A stretch of DNA of 34,937 bases from Azolla pinnata (taxonomy: Eukaryota; Streptophyta; Polypodiopsida; Salviniales; Salviniaceae). Shown one piece after another: positions 1 to 9,394 of this stretch (positions are counted from its first letter, which is position 1; every line of letters begins with the position of its first letter). Made by a program: the position numbers and the translations under genes. The stretch spans positions 1-34,937 of the forward strand of contig JBBBWG010001648.1 of the NCBI GenBank assembly GCA_037176905.1. Reading direction: 5' to 3'. A model generated the notes under the pieces. That model had not been told where the DNA came from. It did no database searches and saw only the letters and a list, made by a program, of their open reading frames with translations.

Positions 1-329
1 TAAATACCAAGCTTGTATGGCCGTCCAAAGGGGTTGCTCCAACTCTTGTGAATAGAAGTTCTATTCTTGTGCCTATCCCTCTCTCTCTCTCTCTCTTGTA
101 CCTCTGCCGCCACTTCTCACCGCCTCAGATCGGAAGCCTCCTCCTTCAGATTTGATCTTCTCTTTGTTCTAATCTACCTCTTGACATCTCCAACATACTG
201 CTGGAAGTTAGTGCCATGTTCTGCCTGACAGTCTCACCCAACATTGATGAAAGGCATGATGTTTGTCGTGGAATTCATGCTGAAGGTGAGAGATCAATGG
301 CTTTCGTCGACAAACCTGTCGATTGAACA
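1..329. other. Leader flanking the retrotransposon remnant; short CT microsatellite
   Basis: No gene is visible. A CT run lies at about 78–101. The stretch precedes the decayed gag frame and could be the end of an LTR or an untranslated leader. I see no tRNA primer-binding site and no second LTR copy in the window, so LTR identity is not shown. Confidence 0.3.
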
Positions 330-1697
330 ATGGAGATAGCTGGTCGATTCGGAGGCAAGAATATCACAGATTTCCTTTCTACCTATTGGAACGAGATGCA
401 ACAGACAAATGTCCAAGATCTAAACCAAATTTCTAGCTTTAAGCGTGTGGTGGAACCATGGATCCGAGAGCGAGTTAAGGAGATCCAAAATGAGTATGCA
501 TCTTGGGCGGAGTTCGAGACGGCACTTCTTGCTAAATATATGCTTGAAGATGCGTCAAGGATGACCTAACAGATGCTAATGAATTGGATCGAGAAGAAAT
601 CGAAGAACCTGTGTGCATTAAGAGTGTATGTGGAATTCGACTAGAAGTACAACTGACTTTCGAGAGCTGATAAACAAGATCTCAATGGAGACAAAGTCTT
701 GCTATTCCTGAAGGTGGTGGATACAAAAGACCGACGAGAATTGAGCAGCCTTTTGGAGGACGAAACGCAACCAAACGTCTTGGTAGTGGACTAGGCGGCA
801 ATGAAGAAGGCTTGCAACCACCTTAACAAGCGTCGGCAATGGCTAGAAGAAGCTGATGTGGAGAATCCACAATTGTGGAGAAGGTGCCTATGAGGATCAA
901 ACCTAGCAAGCCGATCAACAACTTCGATAGGAAAGTGGAGTAATCTATTATCGAAGAGCTCTCCCAGAAGTTTGAAGCAGTATCACTGGCCGACTTAGGT
1001 TGACGTGAGCCCAAGGGAAAATATGTGTTTAGATGTGTATGGTGCGATAGCTTGGAACACTCACGAAGGGAGTGCGCTGACTTGTAGGACGCAATTCGCA
1101 AGCACTTCGTCTATCTAGACAGCAACATCATCCATTTGAGTGAGACCTAGAAACCTTTGCGGGTGAATTTTGGAAGAGACAGGCTAAAAAAGATCGTTGA
1201 AGAGGAACACACAAGGCATGTGGAAGCTATGCACTATGCTACATTGGCCGAGTTGGAAGAGAGAATATGAAAACAATCAAGCCAGGTGTTGGGTTTTGGT
1301 TGACAATCTTTGATTGCGAGGAGAACGGTGGAATGAATTCAGAGGACTTGAAGCTTGCTGATCGGAACATGCGATGAGTTATTGGATGGTCAGATCCAGT
1401 CACCGATAATACATGCTTTGTGGAGGTTGTGTGCAACAACTATGAAGCTCTTGTCGAAGAGAAGAGGAAAAGATCCGGTCAAGAAGATGGCAGGTAGATC
1501 AAAGCGTCCAAACACAAGTCAACAAGATGGCACATCAAAGCGTCCCAACACAAGGAACACAAGGAAAGAAAGGTAGGCGCAACCAATGCCACGAAAAGAG
1601 GTCGGAGAAAAAGCATGAAGCCCGGTGGATTGAGCCAACTTGCTTAGATGGAAGTTGATGAATTTGTGAAGAAGAGAAAAGAATGAGAAGCGCCAAC
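330..1697 (+). pseudogene. Decayed retrotransposon gag (capsid–zinc knuckle part), 5' segment
   Basis: This is a degenerate Gag of a plant LTR retrotransposon, probably Ty3-like. It opens with MEIAGRFGGKNITDFLSTYW, followed by a helical capsid-like region. The same frame stays readable through stop codons (first at 567–569) to about 858. A later frame carries a canonical CCHC zinc knuckle at 1034–1075 (C-x2-C-x4-H-x4-C, reading CVWCDSLEHSRREC). After it comes a recognisable segment ending in a third frame at 1381–1497 (start IGWSDPV). At least four stops and two frame changes show that it is not functional. The match rests on my recollection of this plant Gag family, not on a search. The remnant is cut at its 3' side by a LINE insertion and resumes at 2450. 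Confidence 0.8.
1682..1697 (+). repeat. Left target-site duplication of the LINE
   Basis: AATGAGAAGCGCCAAC here is matched by AATGAGCAACGCCAAC at 2434–2449, 14 of 16 identical. It directly abuts an 11-T run, which is the LINE poly(A) tail read on the opposite strand. Confidence 0.75.
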
Positions 1698-2433
1698 TTT
1701 TTTTTTTTCCAAAATGAAGCTACTTTCCCATTAGTTAGGAAGGATTATTACATAGAGAGTCTACAAGGAGACTGATACACACATCGAGGAGACTTCCTCC
1801 GATCAAGTAAAAGAAGATGAGCCTACTTACATTGCCTTGCGGCCTAACTTAATGTAAGAAACCCTTCAATGTTTTCTAGTACAAGTCGGCTCTTGGGGCC
1901 TACACCGAAAAGAGAGGGTAGGTGAGTAGGAAACAACCATCGTGGGGGCTGGTAGTTCCACCTCGGGCCACTCCCGCCTTGCATCACCATAAGTGTGTTC
2001 CGCCATTTCTGCCAAAAGCGCAGACGGGCAGTAACCACGTCGTTAGAGTGGCTGCAAACCTCCTCCAATTGCCCTCGTAGGCAGCTAATAAGCGCGAACC
2101 ATATGTCCATGATCACTTCCTCCAAGGGCCGTACCGTACCTTGGAAAACCTTGAGGCAACGCGCTTTCCATACATACCACAAGGTGAAACCTGCGATCAA
2201 TATCCAGATTTCCGAAAACCTAGGGGATGCGGGCTGCAAGCCTCTTTTAAAACGGATCTTGACGATATTGCCTCTCGTGCATACGTAGCACCAACTATCC
2301 GCATTGACGACGTCCGTCCACCCTTCGACCGAGTGATCAATCCATGCCGCAGCGCTCCACGAGGCTGTTCCTTCAACTTCACATGCCGCAAGGAGGCAAG
2401 TCACTCTATCCCATATCTTTTGAGCTTGAGGGC
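1698..2433 (-). mobile_element. 5'-truncated LINE (non-LTR retrotransposon) 3' end
   Basis: About 735 bp of a LINE on the minus strand. The reading frame is open from the 2433 end to a stop at 1844 and encodes the C-terminus of an ORF2-type polyprotein. It begins PQAQKIWDRV, resembling the zinc-binding region after reverse transcriptase (zf-RVT), followed by a Trp-rich tail with WILIAGFTLWYVWKARC. A short 3' UTR (1709–1843) and an 11-base poly(A), seen as T at 1698–1708, complete the element. Loss of the 5' end, the A tail and 16-bp flanking duplications are the usual result of target-primed reverse transcription. The endonuclease and most of reverse transcriptase are absent, so it cannot move by itself. 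It sits inside, and antisense to, a gag pseudogene that has many more stops. Confidence 0.85.
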
Positions 2434-2449
2434 AATGAGCAACGCCAAC
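2434..2449 (+). repeat. Right target-site duplication of the LINE
   Basis: Partner of 1682–1697, with two mismatches in 16. Gag-derived sequence resumes immediately after it, which fixes the far edge of the insertion. Confidence 0.75.
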
Positions 2450-3012
2450 TTACAAACTAAGGTTCGACATCGAAAAGAAAACCAACTTGTGGAAAGTCCT
2501 TGAGGAGAAGGTTTTAGACAGCCATGTCGACCTTACTTTGAGAGAGTTGGTCAAGATCACTAAGAAGGTTTTCCAGGATACTATCATGTACCTTATAAGC
2601 GGAAGCGACAACAATCGGATGAAGAGGAGGCGAAAACTAATGTCATAATAATGGCAAGATTGGAAGATTAGGAGGAAGAAGAAGTGCTAGCGGACAGTCA
2701 TTACTCTCGACCTCATTGGGCAAGAACGAAAACGAAGAGGCCAGTGAAGATTGTGGAGAAGAAAGAGACCGTGGTAGCTTTGACTGACCATAGCTCAAAG
2801 ATCAACCTCATGTCTACCGAGCTCTACAAGAAAGGAAGATGGCCAATTAATACGAACCATGGATGGAAAATTCATGCGGTGATGAAGGCCATGGAGGACT
2901 TGCACAGTGCTTGCCCTAATATCAAAGTTATGATCAAAGATGTGGAGACTGATCAACACTTCTTCATGCAACACTCAGCCCACATCCTATCATACTAGGA
3001 CAACCATACTAG
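2450..3012 (+). pseudogene. Decayed retrotransposon gag–protease, 3' segment
   Basis: Continuation of the gag remnant beyond the LINE. From 2452 a frame reads YKLRFDIEKKTNLWKVLEEK and runs to two stops near 2644. From 2684 another frame carries a retropepsin-like domain: LADSHYSRPHWAR, then a degenerate catalytic loop DHSSKINLMS (a D-[ST/H]-G-type loop whose glycine is lost), then GRWPINTNHGWKI. A further frameshift is needed for PIILGQPY at about 2986–3009, the protease C-terminal ILG/PY motif. No reverse transcriptase, RNase H or integrase follows, so the rest of pol is deleted or lies elsewhere. It is non-functional. Confidence 0.75.
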
Positions 3013-3885
3013 GAATAGTGGCTTCATATATGATGTCATCAGTATCACATACCACCACTACTCCTTATACAGTACAGGTTGGAAAATAATATGCATTACG
3101 TAACAATAAAGGTTTGAAACTATTTAAGAAATATAGCATACTTAGAATATAATTATACTTTTTAAGAACAACCTACCTACTCATAATGAAATGGTAGGAT
3201 GAAAGTCCCCTCCTTAGCACCAAAAATCCATGTGGTGTCAATCGTCGTAAAACCATTGGCCTCTACATTGATAGAACATTGGAGCAAACGTCCAGCAAAC
3301 GTCCAACAAACTTGTCGTAAATGCATGGCAAATTGTACATCAAAATCGTGGCAAAATTTGCAACAAGCTCACGGAAAAATTTGCAACAAAATAAGTAGCA
3401 ACCGCGTGGCAAAGTTTCGTGCAGCAAATTGTGCGTCAAAACAAGCAAGTAGAGATAGAAAGAAATTGGGGGTTTTTTTCCCCTAATTTCGAAATTATCC
3501 TGCTGCTACTCTTGTTGTTGTTGCTGCTCCAACTCCTCTTCCTACTCTTGCTGCTTCGTTTGTTGCTATTGCTACCCCAGCGACCCCCTGGCTGCTTGCT
3601 CCTCCTACTATAGCAACATTTCTTAGCGTTGCTACGCTTCCCCTTCAGGCTGAGCTCCTACTGCTTCATTTGCTACTGCGGTTGTTCCTGCACCCTCTAG
3701 CTGTTGTTGAACCTGTTAAACCTTTTGTTCCCCTGCTGAACTTGTTGTTGAACCTGCCTTCCCTGTTGTTCCCCTTCTGCCTGAGCTCCTGCAAAAGCCT
3801 TTGCTTCACTCTCCGTTGAACCTGTTCTTGTTCCTACTTCAAAAGTTTCACTATCTACTGCTCTTGCAATTGCTTTAGAGGTAAG
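3013..3885. other. Gene-free stretch with CAGCAAA-type repeats and Ala/Pro/Val-coding low-complexity DNA
   Basis: 3285–3445 repeats words such as GCAAATTTGCA, CAGCAAAC and GTCAAA, also found in later arrays. 3490–3880 is rich in GCT/CCT/GTT codons. Broken frames read as Ala-Pro-Thr-Val-Glu-rich peptide (for example VVEPVKPFVP) and end at GAG|GTAAGTTT near 3880, which resembles a 5' splice site. Stops and frame changes prevent a gene call. It may be a decayed exon or only simple sequence. Confidence 0.35.
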
Positions 3886-3889
3886 TTTG

Positions 3890-4530
3890 AGAAATGAGAC
3901 TAAATTAACTAAACGTTGCTGAAATTTGTTTGAAATTTGATAAATCTTTGCTAAATTTTTTTTGAAACTTGATCAATCCCTGTTGGAATTTTCGGATTTT
4001 ACAAAAATCTAGCTAAAAGCAAACAGAAATTTTGTTGTAAACTTGAAACGTTAATAGATTTTACAGAAACTTGTCTGAAACTTGATAAATATCTACTAAA
4101 TTTTGTCTAAAACTTGATCAATCTTTGCTGAAATTTTGTGATTTCACAGAAATCTAACTGAAATCTTACATAAATTTTGTTGTAAAAATCGTACTTTTGC
4201 TATAAACTCAAAATGTCAGCTGATTTTACATAAATTTGTTTGAAATATGATCACTCTGCTGAAATTTGTCTGAAACTTGATCAATTTCTGCTAAAAGTTT
4301 TTTATTTTACAGAAATCTAACAAAAAACAAATAGAAATTTTGTTGTAAACTCAAAATGTGAACTAATTTTACAGAAATTTGATCACTCTCTAATGAAATT
4401 TGTTTGAAATTTTTCTAAAATTTGACCACCCTACTGAAATTTGTCTGAAATTTGTCTAAAATTTTATCACTCTCTACTGAAATTTGTCTTAAATTTGTCT
4501 TAAATATGATCACTTTGCTGAAATTTTGGT
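3890..4530. repeat. Degenerate short-unit minisatellite (GAAATTTGTCTGAAACTTGATC type)
   Basis: Words of the type CTGAAATTTGTCTGAAA and ACTTGATCA recur throughout. A longer block containing AGAAATCTAAC then AAATTTTGTTGTAAA recurs near 4005, 4150 and 4310, giving a higher-order period of roughly 150–160 bp. No coding potential is visible. Confidence 0.7.
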
Positions 4531-4930
4531 AATTCTAGTATAAGTCAAGTATTTTGTACAAAACTATTAGAATTATGGTATTTTGTATAATTCTATTATA
4601 ATTATGGTATTTTGTATAAATCTATTAATATTCTGGTATTCTATATAAATCTATTATAATACCAGTATATTGTATATGTATGTGCTAAGTCTTGTATAAA
4701 TTTGGTATTTTGTGTACATCTGCTATAATTTTGTTAATTATGGTATAATTTTGGTGTTTTGTATAAAATTGTCAGAATTCTAGAATTTTGTATAATTCTG
4801 TTATAATTATGATATTTTGTATAAATTTGTTAATATTCCGGTATTCTATATCAATCTGTTATAATTTGGGTATATTGTATATATATCTATGGTAAGTCTA
4901 GTATAAATTTGGTATTTTGTGTACATTTCT
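4530..4930. repeat. AT-rich tandem repeat, about 207-bp period, two copies
   Basis: TATAAATTTGGTATTTTGTG occurs twice (beginning near 4696 and 4903), and the flanking TTTTGTATAAAT/TATTCYGGTATTC words repeat in the same order about 207 bp apart. Short internal repeats of TTTTGTATAAT are superimposed. Confidence 0.65.
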
Positions 4931-4949
4931 TATCATTTTGTGTACATGC

Positions 4950-6420
4950 AGATATACATGAATATATGAATATTTATGCATATGTATGTATGCATATAAA
5001 AGTGAATATGGATCAGACATGTGCATATATAGGTGAATATACATGTATTGATAGATATACAAGTGAATTTGCATGTATGTTTCAATATACAGGTGAATGT
5101 GCTTGTATCTGTCCATTTACAAGTCAATATACATCAAAGATGTACATATATAGACGAATCTGTGTACATCTATGCATACACACATAAATATGCATGAAAA
5201 AATGAGTATTTAGATGAATATGCATGTATGTATGCATATACAGGTGAATACACTAATAATATAAGTTAATTTGCATTGCAGCAACGTCGCGGCAAAATGT
5301 GCAGTAAACATACAATTTTGTCGCATGTTTGCTGCATATTTGCTGCAAAATTGCCATAACCATACTGCAACATTGTGTCACAGGCAAGATTTGAACCTAT
5401 CACCTCATTTGAAATAATAACAATCAAGGGGTCCACCCAATCAATCCAACATACAATGATCTAATATATCAACTAAATTTGAAATAAAATATATCCAATT
5501 ATCTATCCATATAGAGACCAATATGCATGTATACATCTAAATATATCGATATATATATTAATATTTATAGACCAATATGAATATATTAATATTTATGCGT
5601 ATATATATGTATGTATGGATATACAAGCGAATATGAAGCAAACATGTACATTATAGGTGAATATGCATGTTTGCATGGATAGACAAGTGAATTTGCATGT
5701 AGGTTTCAATATACAAGTGAATATGCTTGTATCTGCCCATTTACAAGTCAATATACATCAAACATGTACATTTATAGACAAATCTGCATATATCTATGCA
5801 TACACACAAATATGCATGAAAAAATGAATATTTAGATGAATATGCATGTATGTATGCATATACAGGTAAATAAATACTAATATAAGTTAATTTGCAGCTA
5901 TGTTGCAGCAAACATCGTGGCTATGTTGCAGCAAAATGTGCAATAAACATACAATTTGGCCACATGTTTGCTGTAAAATTGCCACGACCATACTGCAATA
6001 TTGGTTTACCTATCACCCATTTGAAACCATCAAGTGGTCTACCCAATAAATCCAACATACAATTATGTAATATTTAGTAAATTTGTTATAAAATGATTAA
6101 TATCCAATTATTTATCCATATAGAGAGCAATATGCGTGTATACCACTAAATATACATGTATATATATACATGAATATATTCATATTTATGCGCATATATA
6201 AGCGAATATGAAGCAAACATGTACATTATAGGTGAATACATACTAATATGAAGCAAACATATACATTATAGGTGAACATGCATGTGTATATACATATACA
6301 AGTGAATACATACTAATATAAGTCAATTTGCAGCTATGTTGCAGCAAACAGCGCATCTATATTACAACAAACAGTTACTGATATAAGTTAATTTGCAACT
6401 ATGTTGCAGCAAACAGCAAA
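4950..6420. repeat. About 615-bp tandem repeat, two full and one partial degenerate copies
   Basis: Matching landmarks lie 609–622 bp apart: TGCATGAAAAAATGA at 5191 and 5813, TATCCAATTAT at 5492 and 6101. A third partial copy runs from about 6100 to 6420. Each copy has a TATG/CATA-rich part, a CAGCAAA-rich part and a section starting near TCCAACATACAAT. At 5388–5397 the minus strand reads GGTTCAAATC, a match to a pol III B-box, so a tRNA-derived repeat may be embedded. No gene is visible. Confidence 0.7.
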
Positions 6421-6660
6421 CATATATAGGTGAATATTATGTATGTATGTATGAATGTATAGATGAAGATATATCTATGTTTTAATATACAGGTGTATAT
6501 GTATGTATATATGCAGATACAGATGAATATGATCTATCTTATCTCCATATACAAGTGAATATAAATGTATATATTGATGAATATGTAGGTATGCATGCTA
6601 ATAGAGATAAATATATCTTTATGTATGTATATACAGATAAATCAATGTATACAAGAGGAG
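6421..6660. repeat. TATG/ATAC-rich microsatellite region
   Basis: Low-complexity alternating TATG/TATA sequence continues from the preceding array. No coding potential. Confidence 0.5.
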
Positions 6661-7211
6661 AGAGACAAGTAAGAAGTGAAAATATCTTACATGAATAGTC
6701 ACAGACAGACCAATACCTTGTAGTGCCCCGGCACATCTGCATGTGTGAGCCCCTCCCATTGTTCGGGACGTGGATGTAGACGTTATTGGTGTTGAGGACG
6801 GGATGATGATGTGGATGGGAGCGCCCACGTTTCACCTTCTAGAGATGATCATGCTGCTTGTGACGATATCGGCCGATCAGTTTACGCCCTCGATGACAAT
6901 GGGGGGATCATAATGGTTTACTCTGGTCAAGACGTGCGACAATACCTCCTAGAGCTAGTCATAATTCATGTCCGAAATGTCTATAACCCCACAACATATA
7001 AAGATGGGGTAATCAAGCAAATCATATTTGCAATCCACACCTAGTACCCCATGCCTGAGCACTCTGTAGTGAGCTCAATATGGCTACATTGAACCATACA
7101 CGTGCATATATACAAACCGTCGGAGCAATTATATCAAAGTTGCTCGCGTAGTAGTAGGCCGAGAAGCAATTGGCTTAAAGTGCTCAACATGTCGCTACAT
7201 GTACAACCCAA
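6661..7211. other. No supported feature
   Basis: The stretch is less repetitive than its flanks and has one open frame, 6811–7044 (+, 77 codons). That translation has no motif or family resemblance I recognise and no splice or promoter context. I regard it as chance. Confidence 0.3.
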
Positions 7212-7453
7212 ATTGCTTCACATAGTGCAGTGAGATGGGTTAGTCATGGTGCTCAAGCTTTCAGGGCGGAGTATATAAGTATCTCGATAATTCATCAGTG
7301 TTCCCTTTATATGATTAATTGTTGTTAGGGTTGTACGTGTGACCTAGATTGCTTCACATGGTATAGTGAGATGGGTTAGCTTCGACTTTCACGGCGGAGT
7401 ATGTAAGTATCTCAATAATTCACAATTGTTCTCTTTATATGATTAATTGGTAT
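7212..7453 (+). repeat. About 130-bp tandem duplication
   Basis: Two copies share the words ATTGCTTCACAT, GTGAGATGGGTTAG, GGCGGAGTAT and CTTTATATGATTAATT. They start at 7212 and 7348 and end at about 7320 and 7448. Spacing shrinks from 136 to 128 bp along the unit because of small indels. Confidence 0.75.
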
Positions 7454-7499
7454 TATGTATGGTTAACCTAAACTAATTGAAATTTTTGTTTTTGTATAG

Positions 7500-7613
7500 A
7501 TGGTGTCATTGGTCGTTGGCCGTATCCCGATAAGGAGGATTATCGACGGTACTTCATCACCCATGGACACTAAAGCGATGCACATCAACCCCGGTTCTGT
7601 AATCTATATTAAG
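7500..7613 (+). other. Isolated exon-like open stretch, identity unknown
   Basis: A 38-codon open stretch starts with ATG right after TTTTTGTATAG (acceptor-like) and ends AAG|GTTAGA (donor-like). Its length is divisible by three. The peptide (start MVSLVVGRIPIRRIIDG) is not one I recognise and no partner exons are evident, so it may be chance. Confidence 0.12.
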
Positions 7614-7794
7614 GTTAGATATTTACAACGATTATAACCCTAGTGAGTATTGTCCGTCTCCGTAAACATTTTTGGGTTTCTTGTACAGACTTTAGTTTAT
7701 TTCTATTTTCGTTAACAAAAACATTTTTTTATTCTAATAAACTTCAAGTTTTAATTTTAGTTCTATAATTTTAAAAATATGAATTTAAATATTT

Positions 7795-8760
7795 GGTCAA
7801 TTGCCGCAAAATACTGTAGTAAACATGTAATAAAATAGCGGTAAACAACAACAAAGCACCCACAAACAACCAGCAAATGACTAGCAAACATCTAGATACA
7901 TATCAGTAAACATGCAATAAATTTGCAGCAAACATGTAGTAAATAAGCATTAAAATGTCTAGCAAATGAGTAGTAAATGACCAGTTAAAACGCAACAAAA
8001 TTTGTAGTAAATAAGCATCAACTTTGTAGTAAAGCTAGCGTCAAATTTGCAGTAAATAAGTGTCAAATTTGTAGTAACACTAGCGTCAAATTAGCAGTAA
8101 ATCTCACATCAAATTTGCAGTAAAGCTCGCGTCAAATTTGCAGTAAATGACGCATCAAGTTTGTAGTAAATGATGTGTGAAATTTGCAGTAAATCTCATG
8201 TCAAATATGCAGTAAACCTCCTGTCCAATTTACAATAAACCTCGCGTCTAAACCACGTCAAACAAACAGTAAAGTGGTATCTTTTGTGCATCAAACAAGC
8301 AGTACAGTAAACCTCACGTCTAAACCACGTCAAACTTCACGTTAAACTTGCAGTAAATCTTGTGTCAAATTTGCAGTAAAGTGGTATCTTTTGTGCATCA
8401 AAGATATAGTAAACGTCGCGGCAAATAAGTAGTAACACTCATGTTAGTATGGCAATAAATCGAGCATCAAACAAGTAGTAAAACTCGTGTCAAAAACGCA
8501 GAAAATTTGGAGTAAAATATCCAGCAAATTCGCAATAAAATATCCAATAAATTCACGGTAAAACGAGCATCAATGAGTGTGGTAAACTTTGCGGTAAATT
8601 CGGGTAAATGGGGCATCAAAATTCATGGTGAAATTCACAGTAGAGGCACGACAAATTTTTTATATCCTCTACCGCTAACATTGCCGCGATATTGTTATTG
8701 AAATTTTGTGGAAAAAATTTCACGGTAAAATGCACAGTAAATTCCGCAATACCTTATAGT
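7795..8760 (+). repeat. Minisatellite with 23-bp core units (AAATTTGCAGTAAA type)
   Basis: Between 8043 and 8248, successive units begin at 8065, 8088, 8111, 8134, 8157, 8180, 8203 and 8226, exactly 23 bp apart. Each unit starts near AAATTTGCAGTAAA and ends in a variable CTC-x-CGTC tail. The flanks to 7795 and 8760 hold looser versions of the same words (CAGTAAA, GTCAAA, CAGCAAAT). No gene is visible. Confidence 0.85.
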
Positions 8761-8922
8761 GTTATATATAACAAATAACAATTTGTGGGAGGAACGAACA
8801 GACACGAATCATGTGTATAAGGCCTTGAGGGCACATTGTATAGTTGTCAAGAAATTGTACATGTGTAATAGAGTTTACTTTGCGCAATCAAGTGTCTTGG
8901 TGTAATCTTGTGATAGCAAGTT

Positions 8923-9394
8923 TTGTACGATCTAGTACGAACTGTATGTACGCGTCGGAGTAAAAGTGTCTACGATTGGTGTACAACTTATCTTCTACTC
9001 GACCCAACTTTGGATAGTCTTGGTTTTTCGATCCAAAGGGCTAACATTGAGTTGAAAACACTCGGAGTTTTGTATGGTGTTGAGAAAGTAATAAATCAGA
9101 AAACATTTCCTCCTATAATCGATAATAATAAGTTATATGAATATACCATTTTCAAAAGACAAGATTTTTTTAGATGCATGGTGTGTGATCAATTGTAGTG
9201 AGGCTTGGAGATAAAAGTTGCCCGAACTTTTAAAGCTCTCTTTGATTGGATTAGTTCAATGGTCTTCTACTACAACTTATGAAAGAGGCTTTCGTCACTT
9301 AAATATAATAAAGAATAAGTTTCAAAATAAGTTAAAGAGAGATGTGGTGGATGTTTTGATTTGCATATCGGTTGAAGGACCACTTCCATGCTAG
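8923..9394 (+). pseudogene. hAT transposase C-terminal remnant
   Basis: A decayed fragment of a hAT-superfamily transposase. The first frame (8923–9198) contains KTFPPIIDNNKLYEYTIFKR, matching the region just before the dimerisation domain in plant hAT proteins. After stops and a frame shift, 9218–9394 reads LPELLKLSLIGLVQ, then TYERGFRHLN, IIKNKF and VVDVLICISVEGP. This is the hATC dimerisation signature (family form: ERGFS.MN.IKTK...L.ALL.I..EGP). The N-terminal BED finger and most of the DDE core are missing, and I found no terminal inverted repeats, so it is a dead fragment. The family assignment rests on motif recognition only. Confidence 0.75.
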
